Below, piece by piece: positions 40,964-52,559 of a stretch of DNA of 64,000 nt. A program made the translations under genes and the position numbers. The notes under the pieces are model-generated. The model ran no database searches. It had not been told where the DNA came from and saw only the letters and a program-made list of their open reading frames with translations. The stretch is taken from contig JAFAYA010000040.1 in NCBI GenBank assembly GCA_019240635.1, forward strand, positions 41,609 through 105,608, written 5' to 3'. Source of the DNA: Acidisphaera sp. GTDB taxonomy: Bacteria > Pseudomonadota > Alphaproteobacteria > Acetobacterales > Acetobacteraceae. Position 1 is the stretch's first letter. Each line of letters starts with the position of its first letter.

Positions 40964-43593
40964 CCGGCGGATGGTAGCGTGTCCTCGCCGGCCTGGACAG
41001 GAAGCAGGGATTTCAGCGCGTAGAGCGCGTCCAGCGCCTCGCGCGGGGTCAGCCGGTCTGGATCGACGCCAGCGAGAGCGGCGTGGAGCGGGTCCACGGC
41101 TGCTGCGGGCGCATGGTCGCCGGCAGCAGCGGCGGCGAACAGCGGCAGCTCGGCCGCCTCGGTCAGCGCTGCGCCACGCGCCTCCAGGGCGGCCAGGATG
41201 GCGGCGGCCCGGCGCACGGTCCCCGACGGAACGCCGGCCAGGCGCGCCACGTGCACGCCCCAGCTGCGTCCGGCCGCGCCCTCCGTCACTTCGTGCAGGA
41301 AGATCACCTCGCCCCGCCACTCCTTGACCCGCATGGTATGCGGAGAGAGGTGCGGCAGCTCGTTGCGCAGCCGCGCCAGCTCGTGGAAGTGGGTGGCGAA
41401 GATGGTACGGCAACGCAGCTGCGTGTGCAGCGCCTCCAGCACGGCCCAGGCGATCGCCAGCCCGTCGAGCGTCGCCGTGCCGCGGCCGATCTCGTCCACC
41501 ACGACCAGCGAGCGCGGGCCCGCCTGGTGCAGGATGGCGGCGATCTCCGTCATCTCGACCATGAAGGTGCTGCGCCCGCGCGCCAGGTCGTCGGCGGCGC
41601 CGACCCGCGAGAACAGCCGGTCGACGGCGCCGATGCGCGCGGCGGCCGCCGGCACCGGCAGGCCGGCCTGGGCGAGGATGACCAGCAGCGCGTTCTGCCT
41701 GAGATAGGTGGACTTGCCCGCCATGTTCGGCCCGGTCAGCAGCAGCACCCGGCGCTCCGGGGAGAGGTCGCAGTCGTTCGGCACGAAGCGCGCGGTGCCG
41801 GCCAGGGCGGCTTCCACCACGGGATGCCGGCCGGCCTGGATGCAGTACGCGTCGCCGTCGCTGACCGAGGGGCGGCACCAGCTTCCGGGCTCGGCGAGGC
41901 GAGCGCAGGACTGCAGGACGTCGAGCAGGGCCAGCGCGCCCGCGCAGGCGGCGAGCGGGTCGGCTTCGGCGAGCGCCGCCTCGACGAGGTGAGCGAACAC
42001 CGCCCGCTCGCGCGCGGCGGTGCCCTCCGCCGCCTCGGTGATGCGGCGGTCGAGATCGGCGAGCTCCGCGGTCGAGAAGCGGGCGCCGCTCGCCATGCTC
42101 TGGCGAAGGCTGAGCGCGGGGTTGCCGCGCAGGCTTTCCACAGCGCCGGCCGGGGCCTCGACGACGTAGCCTAGCTGGGCGTGATGGCGGATGCGCAGGC
42201 TGGCGACGCCGAACCGGCGCGCATAGTCCATCTGCAGGCCGGCAACGAGGTGGCGGCTGTCGTCGCGCAGTCGGCGCTGCGCGTCCAGCTCGCCGTCGAA
42301 GCCGCGCGCGATGCAGCCGCCGTCCTCCAGCCGCGGCGGGGCCGGGTCGGCGAGTGCCGCCTGCAGCGTCTGGTGCAAGCCCGGCGCCGGGCGGAGTGCG
42401 ACGGCAGCCGCTTCGAGCATTGCCGGCAGCGGTGCTGCGAGTGCGTCCGCCGCCCGCGCCGCCGCCGCTTGGCCGTCGCGCAGCGCGCCGAGGTCGCGCG
42501 GCGTACCGCGGCCGAGCGACAGGCGGCCGAGCGCGCGCGCCATATCGGGCGCCCCGCGCAAGGCGGCGCGCAGCGCCTCCGCCGCCGGCGGGTTGGCGAG
42601 CAGCCACGCCCAGGCGTCCTGGCGGGCAGCGATCGGCCCGGGGTCGGTCAGCGGTGCCGCCAGCCAGTCGGCGAGCAGCCGGACGCCGGCGGCGGTGAGC
42701 GTCCGCTGCACGGCACCGAGCAGGCTGTGCGTCGTGCCGCCGTCGCGCGCCCGCAGGATCTCCAGGCTGGCGCGGGTCGCCGCGTCCAGCGCGAGGCGCC
42801 CGGCGCTGCCGCCGGGGCTCGGACGGGCCAGGCGCGGCAGCGCGCCGGCCTGGGTCGTGCGCACGTAGTCGAGCGCCGCAGCAGCCGCCATCGCCTCGGC
42901 GTCGGAGAACTCCCCGAACGCGTCGGCGCTGGCAACGCCGAATGCCTCCGCCAGCCGCCGGCGCGCGACCAGCGGCGGCGGCGCTGCGGCTTCGGTCGCG
43001 CGCGCTGCCCACTCGCCGAGCGGCAGGCCGGGGGCGGCCAGGATCTCCGCGGGATCCAGCCGACCGAGCAGGGTCGGAAGCACCGGGCGGCTGGTCGCCT
43101 CGGTCTCGAACAGGCCGGTGGAGATGTCGAGCCAGGCGGCGCCGAGCGCCGCGCCGGCGGCGGCGAGCGCCAGCAGCAGGTTCGGCCGGCCGGCTTCGAG
43201 CAGGGTCTCCTCGGTCAGGGTGCCCGGAGTGATCAGCCGCACCATTTCGCGGTGGATCGGCGTCTTCGCGCCCTTGGGCCGGCTTTTCGGATCTTCCATC
43301 TGCTCGGTCACCGCCACCCGGAAGCCGCGCCGGATCAGGCGGGACAGATAGGCGTCCGCCGCGTGCACGGGCACGCCGCACATCGGGATCGGCGCGCCGG
43401 CGTGCTCGCCGCGGTGGGTCAGCGCGATGTCGAGCGCCGTGGCGGCGGCGTGCGCGTCGTCGAAGAACAGTTCGTAGAAGTCGCCCATACGGAAGAACAC
43501 CAGCGCGTCCGGATGCGCCGTTTTGACCGCGAACCACTGGGCCATGACGGGGCTGGCGCCGTCCGGCCGCGGCAGGGAGTGAGGCGCGTTCAT
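40957..43593 (-). CDS. mutS: DNA mismatch repair protein MutS
   Basis: This 878-residue ATPase recognises mismatches and starts repair with MutL. The mismatch-binding motif is in FFRMGDFYELFF, with the Phe-x-Glu pair at F39/E41. The Walker A motif TGPNMAGKSTYLRQ is near residue 621, and the signature region RSTFMVEMTEIAAILHQAG, then VVVDEIGRGTATLDGLAIAW and FATHFHELARL follow. I chose the ATG at 43593, 204 bp from the divergent maeB; a GTG at 43647 would add 18 residues. The mutS-glnD order is common in alphaproteobacteria. Confidence 0.95.
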   Translation of the reverse strand: MNAPHSLPRPDGASPVMAQWFAVKTAHPDALVFFRMGDFYELFFDDAHAAATALDIALTHRGEHAGAPIPMCGVPVHAADAYLSRLIRRGFRVAVTEQMEDPKSRPKGAKTPIHREMVRLITPGTLTEETLLEAGRPNLLLALAAAGAALGAAWLDISTGLFETEATSRPVLPTLLGRLDPAEILAAPGLPLGEWAARATEAAAPPPLVARRRLAEAFGVASADAFGEFSDAEAMAAAAALDYVRTTQAGALPRLARPSPGGSAGRLALDAATRASLEILRARDGGTTHSLLGAVQRTLTAAGVRLLADWLAAPLTDPGPIAARQDAWAWLLANPPAAEALRAALRGAPDMARALGRLSLGRGTPRDLGALRDGQAAAARAADALAAPLPAMLEAAAVALRPAPGLHQTLQAALADPAPPRLEDGGCIARGFDGELDAQRRLRDDSRHLVAGLQMDYARRFGVASLRIRHHAQLGYVVEAPAGAVESLRGNPALSLRQSMASGARFSTAELADLDRRITEAAEGTAARERAVFAHLVEAALAEADPLAACAGALALLDVLQSCARLAEPGSWCRPSVSDGDAYCIQAGRHPVVEAALAGTARFVPNDCDLSPERRVLLLTGPNMAGKSTYLRQNALLVILAQAGLPVPAAAARIGAVDRLFSRVGAADDLARGRSTFMVEMTEIAAILHQAGPRSLVVVDEIGRGTATLDGLAIAWAVLEALHTQLRCRTIFATHFHELARLRNELPHLSPHTMRVKEWRGEVIFLHEVTEGAAGRSWGVHVARLAGVPSGTVRRAAAILAALEARGAALTEAAELPLFAAAAAGDHAPAAAVDPLHAALAGVDPDRLTPREALDALYALKSLLPVQAGEDTLPSAGC

Positions 43594-43796
43594 GGCGGCG
43601 TGGACCTGCACGGCACGGCGGATGGTGATCCCGTCGGCGCGTTTCACTCAAGGCCCGCGCTCCGGCGCGCCACAGGCGTGGGGCTTGCTGCCGGCGCAGC
43701 CGCCACGCACCATGATCCTGCCGTGTGGGGCGGTCCCGTGTGGCGCACCGACGGCATGTCACGCATGCGCAACGATGAACCCGGGAGCGACACATC

Positions 43797-46094
<2,298 letters not shown>

Positions 46095-46208
46095 TAATGC
46101 TGCCATGGCGGCCATCTGACGCTGCTGGGCCGGTCGAGATTCAGCCCGCGGGCGCCGTGCTCGAGAGCTGCGGCATGCTGGGACCGAAGCGGAACTGATG
46201 GCTGAGCC

Positions 46209-47447
46209 CTATGCGGCCGGGCGGATCGCCGGCGCGCTGCGCCGCGACGTCAGCCCGCCATAGGCGAGCAGCGACAATCCGCCCAGCACCACCAGGCCGC
46301 CGAGCACCATGAAGCCCGACATGTACGACCCCGTCGCGCTGTAGAGCAGCCCGACCAGGAAACCGGCCAGCGTGCCGCCGCCACCGGCGCCGAGCCCGTT
46401 CATGATGCCCGCCGTCGCGCCGACCGCCTCCGGCGCCACGGTCGATTGCAGGATGGACCAGATGTTCGGAGTGTAGCTTCCGGCGTAGAATCCCATCGCC
46501 AGCGTGATCAGCGCGAGCTTGGCCAGCCCGCTGTCCACCTCCGGCAGCAGCAGCAGCAGCATGACCCCGGGGATCAGCAGCGCGAGCGAGGCGATCAGCA
46601 CGCGCCGGCCGGTCCGGTCGCTGATCGCCGACATCGGAATGGCGAAGGCGATCGCCGCGAAATACGGCACGGCGCTGGCGAGCGCCTGCGCCATCCCGGT
46701 GAACCCGAGCGAGCGGACCGCGAGCGGGATCCAGAGCGTGATGCCCCAGAACAGCATACCCTGCGTGATATAGCTGAAAACCAGCAGCAGGAAGGGCGGT
46801 CCGCCCGCCTGCGCGAGCGTCAGGCCGTGCGGCTCCCCCGCGACCGTTCGGTGGGCGTACGGCGCTTCGGATTCCGGCCGCAGCTTGGCCGCATAGAGCG
46901 GCACGATGACGATGAGGCCGATACCGCCCGTTAGGTAGAACAGGATGCGCCACCCATAGGCCTGATAGATCGGCGTCAGCACCATGAAGCCGATGGCGAG
47001 TGCGAGGAACTGTCCGTAGTACTGGATGATGCTGTTGGCCTTGGTCAGCTCGTCCGGCGCGAACCAGGATTTGGCAAAGCGCGACTGCTGCGGCCAGTAG
47101 ATGCCTTCGGCGATGCCGAGGACAAGCCGGCAGGCGAGCAGCACGGCGACCGATGCCGCCATCCCCGCCACCACCGTCGCGGCCGACCAGATGGCGAAGG
47201 ACCAGATCACCACCGTCTTCGGATCGTGGCGACGGGTGAGAACGCCACCGACGATGTTGGCGACGGCGTAGCCGATCAGGAAGATGGTGAGCGCCCAGCT
47301 GGACGTGACGGCGAAACGGTCACCGGCGAAGCCGAGGTCGCGGGCGACCGACGGGAGGCCGACAGAGAGGTTGGTGCGGTCGAGATAGGCGACGAACAGG
47401 CCCACCATGAGGGAGCCGCCGATGCTCCACCAGCGCGAGTGCGTCAT
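46209..47447 (-). CDS. MFS transporter, anion:cation symporter type
   Basis: This 412-residue inner-membrane carrier has 12 predicted helices. The start GLFVAYLDRTNLSVGLPSVA and the loop LGIAEGIYWPQQSRFAKSWF are typical of the ACS family that takes up organic anions such as hexuronates, tartrate or phthalate. It lies 51 bp after the stop codon of the dehydratase gene on the same strand, with GGGAGG as ribosome binding site, so it probably imports the dehydratase substrate. Confidence 0.87.
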   Translation of the reverse strand: MTHSRWWSIGGSLMVGLFVAYLDRTNLSVGLPSVARDLGFAGDRFAVTSSWALTIFLIGYAVANIVGGVLTRRHDPKTVVIWSFAIWSAATVVAGMAASVAVLLACRLVLGIAEGIYWPQQSRFAKSWFAPDELTKANSIIQYYGQFLALAIGFMVLTPIYQAYGWRILFYLTGGIGLIVIVPLYAAKLRPESEAPYAHRTVAGEPHGLTLAQAGGPPFLLLVFSYITQGMLFWGITLWIPLAVRSLGFTGMAQALASAVPYFAAIAFAIPMSAISDRTGRRVLIASLALLIPGVMLLLLLPEVDSGLAKLALITLAMGFYAGSYTPNIWSILQSTVAPEAVGATAGIMNGLGAGGGGTLAGFLVGLLYSATGSYMSGFMVLGGLVVLGGLSLLAYGGLTSRRSAPAIRPAA

Positions 47448-47498
47448 CTGCCCCCCTCCCGTTGGGCCAGGCCCAAATCTTGCGTCGCGCGGGCGCGC

Positions 47499-49295
47499 TC
47501 AGTAGATCACCGGCTCCGGCACCGGTGCGCCGAACTGGGTGCGCAGGAAATCGAAGTCGCAGCCTTCGTTCGCCTGCTGGATATGCTTGGTGAACATCCA
47601 GCCGTAGCCGCGTTCGAAGCGGGCTTCCGGCTGCTTCCAGGCCGCCCGCCGGCGCGCCATCTCCTCGTCGGGCACCTCCATGCGGATGGAGCGCGCAGAC
47701 ACGTCGATGCTGACGATATCGCCCGTTCGCAGCAGGGCGAGCGGGCCGCCGATATAGGATTCCGGCGAGACATGCAGCAAGCAGGCGCCGTAGCTGGTGC
47801 CGCTCATGCGTGCGTCCGACAGGCGCAGCATGTCCCGAAAACCTTGCTTCAGCAGCTTGGTCGGCATCGGCAGCATGCCCCATTCCGGCATGCCCGGCCC
47901 GCCCTGCGGCCCGGCGTTGCGCAGCACCATCACATGGTCCGCCGTGATGTCCCAGTTCTCGTCGGCGACCGCCTTCTTCATGGAGGGATAATCGTCGAAC
48001 ACCACCGCCGGGCCGGAGTGTTTCAAAAAACGCTGGTCCATCGCGGCCGGCTTGATCACGCAGCCGTCCGGCGCGAGGTTGCCCTTCAGCACCGCCAGCG
48101 ATCCTTCGCCGTAGATCGGGTTCTCGGTCGTGCGGATCACGTCGTCATTGAAGACTTTTGCACGCTCGATATTCTCGCCGAGCGTGCGGCCGGTCACCGT
48201 GATGCAGTCCAGATGCAGATGCTCGCGGATGCGGCCCATCAGGCCGCGGATGCCGCCGGCGTAGAAAAAATCCTCCATCAGGTATTGGTTGCCGCTCGGG
48301 CGGACATTGCCGATGACCGGCACGCGGCGGCTGTAGCGCTCGAAATCGTCCAGCCCGATTTCCTGGCCGGCGCGGCGCGCCATCGCGATCAGGTGGATGA
48401 TGGCGTTCGTCGAGCAGCCCATCGCCATCGCGACGGCGATCGCGTTCTCGAATGCCTCGCGCGTCTGGATGCGCTTGGGCGTCAGGTCCTCCCAGACCAT
48501 CTCGACGATGCGGCGGCCGGACTCCGAACAGAGCCGCACGTGGCCGGAATCGGCGGCGGGGATGGAGGAGCCGCCGGGCAGCACCATGCCGACCGCCTCG
48601 GCGATCGCCGTCATCGTGCTCGCCGTGCCCATCGTCATGCAGGTGCCGTAGGAGCGGGCGATGCCGCCCTCCACGCCGAGCCAGTCCTGGTCGGTGATCT
48701 TTCCGGCGCGCAGCTCGTCCCAGTATTTCCAGCTGTCGGAGCCCGAGCCAAGCACCTTGCCCTGCCAGTTGCCGCGCAGCATCGGCCCGGCGGGCACGAA
48801 GATCGCCGGGATATTCATGCTGGTCGCTCCGAGCAGCAGGCCCGGCGCGGTCTTGTCGCAGCCGCCCATCAGCACCGCGCCATCGACGGGATGCGAGCGC
48901 AGCAGCTCCTCGGTCTCCATCGCCAGCATGTTGCGGTACATCATCGTCGTCGGCTTGACGTAGCTCTCCGACACCGAGAGTGCGGGAAGTTCCACCGGGA
49001 AGCCGCCGGCCATCAGGATGCCGCGCTTCACGTCCTCCGCGCGCTGCCGGAAATGCAGGTGGCAGGGCTGCAGGTCCGACCAGGTGTTGACGATGGCGAT
49101 CACCGGCCGTCCCTGCCACTCCTCCGGCGAATAGCCCATCTGCATCGCCCGCGAGCGGTGGCCGAACGAGCGCAGATCGGCCGGGCCGAACCAGCGGGCC
49201 GAGCGTAGTTCGCCAGCACTTTTCCGGTGCGTCAGCGGTTCCTCGGGAATGCTGCCGGGCTCGAGCGGACGAGGCGGAAGCGGATCGTTGGGCAT
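47499..49295 (-). CDS. IlvD/Edd-family sugar-acid dehydratase
   Basis: This 598-residue iron-sulfur dehydratase has the three cluster cysteines of the family: C78 (TWSDLQPCHLHF), C146 (MGGCDKTAPG) and C219 (SYGTCMTMGTASTM). GNWQGKVLGSGSDSWKYWDE and the long C-terminal part ending near MFTKHIQQANEGCDFDFLRT are features of the pentonate dehydratases (arabinonate, xylonate), not of branched-chain synthesis IlvD. The ATG at 49295 has GGAGG upstream. The MFS neighbours on both sides, one in operon, support sugar-acid catabolism. The exact substrate is open. Confidence 0.88.
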   Translation of the reverse strand: MPNDPLPPRPLEPGSIPEEPLTHRKSAGELRSARWFGPADLRSFGHRSRAMQMGYSPEEWQGRPVIAIVNTWSDLQPCHLHFRQRAEDVKRGILMAGGFPVELPALSVSESYVKPTTMMYRNMLAMETEELLRSHPVDGAVLMGGCDKTAPGLLLGATSMNIPAIFVPAGPMLRGNWQGKVLGSGSDSWKYWDELRAGKITDQDWLGVEGGIARSYGTCMTMGTASTMTAIAEAVGMVLPGGSSIPAADSGHVRLCSESGRRIVEMVWEDLTPKRIQTREAFENAIAVAMAMGCSTNAIIHLIAMARRAGQEIGLDDFERYSRRVPVIGNVRPSGNQYLMEDFFYAGGIRGLMGRIREHLHLDCITVTGRTLGENIERAKVFNDDVIRTTENPIYGEGSLAVLKGNLAPDGCVIKPAAMDQRFLKHSGPAVVFDDYPSMKKAVADENWDITADHVMVLRNAGPQGGPGMPEWGMLPMPTKLLKQGFRDMLRLSDARMSGTSYGACLLHVSPESYIGGPLALLRTGDIVSIDVSARSIRMEVPDEEMARRRAAWKQPEARFERGYGWMFTKHIQQANEGCDFDFLRTQFGAPVPEPVIY

Positions 49296-49475
49296 GATTT
49301 CCTCCGTGCTGGCCCGCGACACGGCGCGTGCGGTGGCGGCCGGCTGCACCGGCGGGCCGCGTTCGACATGCGATACGCCGGGGCGGCCCGGGCAGTTGCA
49401 GGGGAGCCCGGCCCGGTCTCGCGCGTTCGTGCGTCGGGCTGGCGCGCGGAATGCCATCCCGGGAGAGGAAGCGCC

Positions 49476-50771
49476 ATGGAACAGGAAGAAGACCGGGTCG
49501 CCGCAAAGATCGCCTGGCGGCTGTTGCCCCTGGTGATCCTTCTCTATCTGGTCGCTTATATCGACCGGCAGAATGTCAGCTTCGCGAAGCTGCAGATGCT
49601 CGGCAGCCTGCACATGAGCGAAGTCGCCTACGGTTTCGGCGCCTCTCTGTTCTTCATCGGCTATCTGATCTTCGAGGTGCCCAGCAACATCGCGCTCTAC
49701 AAGGTCGGCGCCCGCCGCTGGATCGCCCGCATCATGATCACCTGGGGTCTGGTGACGGTCGCGCTCGCCTGGACGCAGTCCGCGCTGATGTTCTACATCC
49801 TCCGCTTCCTGCTCGGCGCGGCCGAGGCCGGGCTCTATCCCGGCATCATCTTCTATCTGACGCTGTGGTTTCCCCGACGCCACCGCGTCCAGGTGCTTGG
49901 CTACTTCACCCTCGGAAGCAGCCTCGGCAACATGCTGGGTGCGTTGATCAACGGCCTGTTCCTTGGCCTGAACGGCGTCGCCGGGCTGCAGGGCTGGCAG
50001 TGGGTGTTCCTGGCCACCGGCATTCCACCGGTCGTGCTCACGTTCGTCACGCTTCGCTACCTGCCGGAGACGCCGCGCGAGGCGAGTTTCCTGAGCGAGT
50101 CCGAGAAGCACACGATCCTCGCTGCACTGCAGCGCGACGCACCGAAGGTGGAGGTGCACGGTAATCCGCTTGCCGTGCTGGTGCAGGGCCGCATCTTCGT
50201 GCTGGCCTTCTTCTACATGATGGTTTCGATGTCGATCTACGGCATCGGCTACTGGCTGCCGACGGTGGTGCGCAGTTTCGGTGTCAGCAGCATGAGCAAC
50301 GGGCTGCTGAACATGGTGCCGTGGTTCCTCGCCTCGCTGATGCTGCTCTGGCTGCCTGGAAAGCTGAAGGACCAGGGCGCCGTGCTGTCCTGCGTCGGCG
50401 TCGGTGTAGTACTCGGCATCGCCTGCTTCGTCGTCAGTACCACCGCGAGTTCGGCGGTGCTGCGCCTTTGTGCGCTGGCGATCGGCGCACCCTGTCTCTA
50501 CATCATGATCCCCTGCTTCTGGTCGGTGCCGCCGCGCCTGCTGCACGGCGTTCAGGCGGCCTCGGGAATTGCCGCCATCAATTCGCTCGGCAATCTCGGC
50601 GGCTTTTTCGGCCAGAACGCCATGCCCTGGGTGCAGCACGCGACCGGCAGCGTGAGCGCGCCGATGCTGGTACCCGCCGGCTGCCTGGCCGTGCTCGGGG
50701 TGGGCGCGATCATTGCTTGGCGCGTCTTCGGGACGGAGCGCACCGCGGTCGCAGGAGTGCCTGCCAGGTAG
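49476..50771 (+). CDS. MFS transporter, ACS family (tartrate/phthalate-permease-like)
   Basis: This 431-residue carrier has 12 predicted helices. LLPLVILLYLVAYIDRQNVS and LLGAAEAGLYPGIIFYLTLW with FPRRHR are characteristic of ACS family members that take up sugar acids and dicarboxylates. It is divergent from the dehydratase gene with 180 bp between starts, so the two probably share a regulatory region. The ATG at 49476 has GGGAGAGGAAG just upstream. The frame is open further 5' but overlaps the dehydratase gene there. Confidence 0.88.
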   Translation: MEQEEDRVAAKIAWRLLPLVILLYLVAYIDRQNVSFAKLQMLGSLHMSEVAYGFGASLFFIGYLIFEVPSNIALYKVGARRWIARIMITWGLVTVALAWTQSALMFYILRFLLGAAEAGLYPGIIFYLTLWFPRRHRVQVLGYFTLGSSLGNMLGALINGLFLGLNGVAGLQGWQWVFLATGIPPVVLTFVTLRYLPETPREASFLSESEKHTILAALQRDAPKVEVHGNPLAVLVQGRIFVLAFFYMMVSMSIYGIGYWLPTVVRSFGVSSMSNGLLNMVPWFLASLMLLWLPGKLKDQGAVLSCVGVGVVLGIACFVVSTTASSAVLRLCALAIGAPCLYIMIPCFWSVPPRLLHGVQAASGIAAINSLGNLGGFFGQNAMPWVQHATGSVSAPMLVPAGCLAVLGVGAIIAWRVFGTERTAVAGVPAR

Positions 50772-50906
50772 AGACGGCGAGGACGCTTGCTTCGGGGGCA
50801 ATTCCTCCGGGTTCGCCGATGGAACCTTGGCGGCGGTTCCGCCCGCTTCCGGCATTGGCCCCGACTGACGGCTCGGTGCCTGGCAACGGACCGATGGCAA
50901 AATCTC

Positions 50907-50956
50907 ACTTGCATTATGCAAGTTGGTCGACTAGATTGGGTTGCATGATGCTAGTC
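50907..50956. promoter_or_regulatory. Double operator before the hxlR-emrAB operon
   Basis: ACTTGCAT-T-ATGCAAGT (50907-50923) is a perfect 8-bp inverted repeat. A related box, TTGCATGATGC (50941-50951), follows at a spacing of 31 bp, near three helical turns. A further pair, GACTAG (50929-50934) and CTAGTC (50951-50956), brackets the second box. All lie within 65 bp of the regulator start, which suggests autoregulation. Confidence 0.6.
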
Positions 50957-50967
50957 AGGGTTTTGTC

Positions 50968-51465
50968 ATGCAGCGCAAGAGCTTCGGCACCATGCCTTGC
51001 CCGATCGCCCGCAGCCTCGATCGCGTTGGCGAGTGGTGGAGCATTCTCATTCTGCGCGACGCCTTCCACGGGCTGACGCGCTTCGACGAGTTCCAGAAGA
51101 GCCTGGGGATCGCCCCCAACATGCTGGCCCGCCGGCTCAACGCCCTGGTCGAGTCGGGCCTGCTCGAACGCCGGCGCTACAGCGAACGGCCGCCGCGCGA
51201 CGAATACGTGCTGACGCCGTGCGGGCACGATTTCCGGCCGGTGCTGTGGGCGCTGCTCGCCTGGGGCAACCGACATTTCGCACCCGAGGGCGCGAGCGTG
51301 ATCCTGGTTGACAGCGAGACCGGCGCGCCCGCCGAGCCCGTGTTGATCGACCGGGTTAGTGGCCGGCCGCTCGCGGAACCGGCGTTCCGCTCGGCCCCGG
51401 GTCCGGCGGCGGATGAGCGAACACGCCGGCGGTACGCCCGTCCGCTGGCCGGGGGCGCGCCGTGA
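50968..51465 (+). CDS. HxlR-family transcription regulator
   Basis: This 165-residue winged-helix regulator has the family's start: CPIARSLDRVGEWWSILILR, then DAFHGLTRFDEFQKSLGIAP and NMLARRLNALVESGLLERR. The early cysteine (residue 11) is at the position used for redox or quinone sensing in some HxlR proteins. The C-terminal 50 residues are extra and variable. I chose the ATG at 50968. Its stop overlaps the emrA-type gene start (GTGA), so it is the first gene of an efflux operon that it probably represses. Confidence 0.87.
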   Translation: MQRKSFGTMPCPIARSLDRVGEWWSILILRDAFHGLTRFDEFQKSLGIAPNMLARRLNALVESGLLERRRYSERPPRDEYVLTPCGHDFRPVLWALLAWGNRHFAPEGASVILVDSETGAPAEPVLIDRVSGRPLAEPAFRSAPGPAADERTRRRYARPLAGGAP

Positions 51466-52559
51466 GCGCCGCCGTGCTCGGGCGCGATACGGTGCTCGCC
51501 CCGGCGACGCGCCGGCAGCGCCTGGCACCGGGCCGGTTCGCGCTTGCCGGCTTGGCGCTGTGCGTGGCGGCGAGCGGCGCGTGGTACGGCTATGACTGGT
51601 GGCGCGTCGGGCGCTTCGTCGAGAGCACCGACGACGCCTATGTCGGCGGCGACGTCACCGCCATCGCGCCGCACGTCGCGGGGTTCGTCGCCAGCATCGC
51701 GGTCGCCGACAACGAGCCGGTGCGCGCCGGCCAGCTGCTCGTGCAGCTCGATGACCGGGACTATCGCGCCGCTCGCGACCGCGCCGAGGCGGTGCTGCGC
51801 GAGCACGAGGCCGCCCTCGCCACGCTGGCGGCGCGGATGGTGCTGCAGCGCTCCGTCATCCGTCAGGCCGAGGCGGACCTGGCGGGACGGACGGCCCAGG
51901 CCGCGTTCGCCGCGGCCGATGCGGTGCGCTATGGCGCGTTGGCGCAGACCAGCGCCGGAACCCAGCAGGCGGCGCAGCGCACGCTCGCCGCGGATCGGCA
52001 GGCGCAGTCCGCCGTCGATTCGGCGCAGGCCGCGCTGGACGCGGCGCGGCAGCAGCAGGCGGTGCTGGAGACCGGCATCGCCGAGGCGCGCGCAGCGGTC
52101 GCCGAAACGCAGGCGACGCTGGCCATCGCCCGCCTCGACCTCGACTACACGCAAATCCGCGCGCCGATCGACGGCTATGTCGGCGCCCGCTCGGCGCAGG
52201 CCGGCACCTTCGTCGCCGCCGGCGCCAACCTGCTGTCGATCGTCCCGGCGCACGACCTCTGGGTCGACGCCAACTTCAAGGAGGACCAGCTCGCGCGGCT
52301 GCATCCTGGCCAGACCGCGACGATCGTCGCCGACGTGGCACCCGGGGCGGCGCTGCACGGCCGGGTCGTCAGCCTGGCCCCGGCCACCGGCGCGGTGTTC
52401 AGCGTCATCCCGCCGGAGAACGCGACGGGCAATTTCACGAAGATCGTGCAGCGCGTGCCCGTGCGCATCGCGCTGGACGGCGGCAGCGCGAGCCTGGGCG
52501 TGCTGCGCCCCGGGCTGTCGACGACGGTCAGCATCGACACGCGCCGGGGCGCGCCATGA
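51462..52559 (+). CDS. Membrane-fusion efflux subunit (EmrA/HlyD family)
   Basis: This 365-residue periplasmic adaptor has one N-terminal membrane anchor (about residues 26-45). It continues with the lipoyl-type half VESTDDAYVGGDVTAIAPHV, a long Ala/Gln/Glu-rich coiled coil (about 100-225), then LDYTQIRAPIDGYVGARSAQ and a beta-barrel domain. These are hallmarks of EmrA, which bridges an MFS pump to an outer-membrane channel. The GTG start overlaps the regulator's stop, and its end overlaps the pump gene (ATGA). No TolC-like gene is in the window. Confidence 0.9.
   Translation: MSAAVLGRDTVLAPATRRQRLAPGRFALAGLALCVAASGAWYGYDWWRVGRFVESTDDAYVGGDVTAIAPHVAGFVASIAVADNEPVRAGQLLVQLDDRDYRAARDRAEAVLREHEAALATLAARMVLQRSVIRQAEADLAGRTAQAAFAAADAVRYGALAQTSAGTQQAAQRTLAADRQAQSAVDSAQAALDAARQQQAVLETGIAEARAAVAETQATLAIARLDLDYTQIRAPIDGYVGARSAQAGTFVAAGANLLSIVPAHDLWVDANFKEDQLARLHPGQTATIVADVAPGAALHGRVVSLAPATGAVFSVIPPENATGNFTKIVQRVPVRIALDGGSASLGVLRPGLSTTVSIDTRRGAP

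Noticed and set aside
47226..49208. 660-codon plus-strand open frame opposite the dehydratase
   Set aside because: It is a shadow of the IlvD/Edd-family gene. The His/Ala/Asp-rich translation has no recognisable motif.
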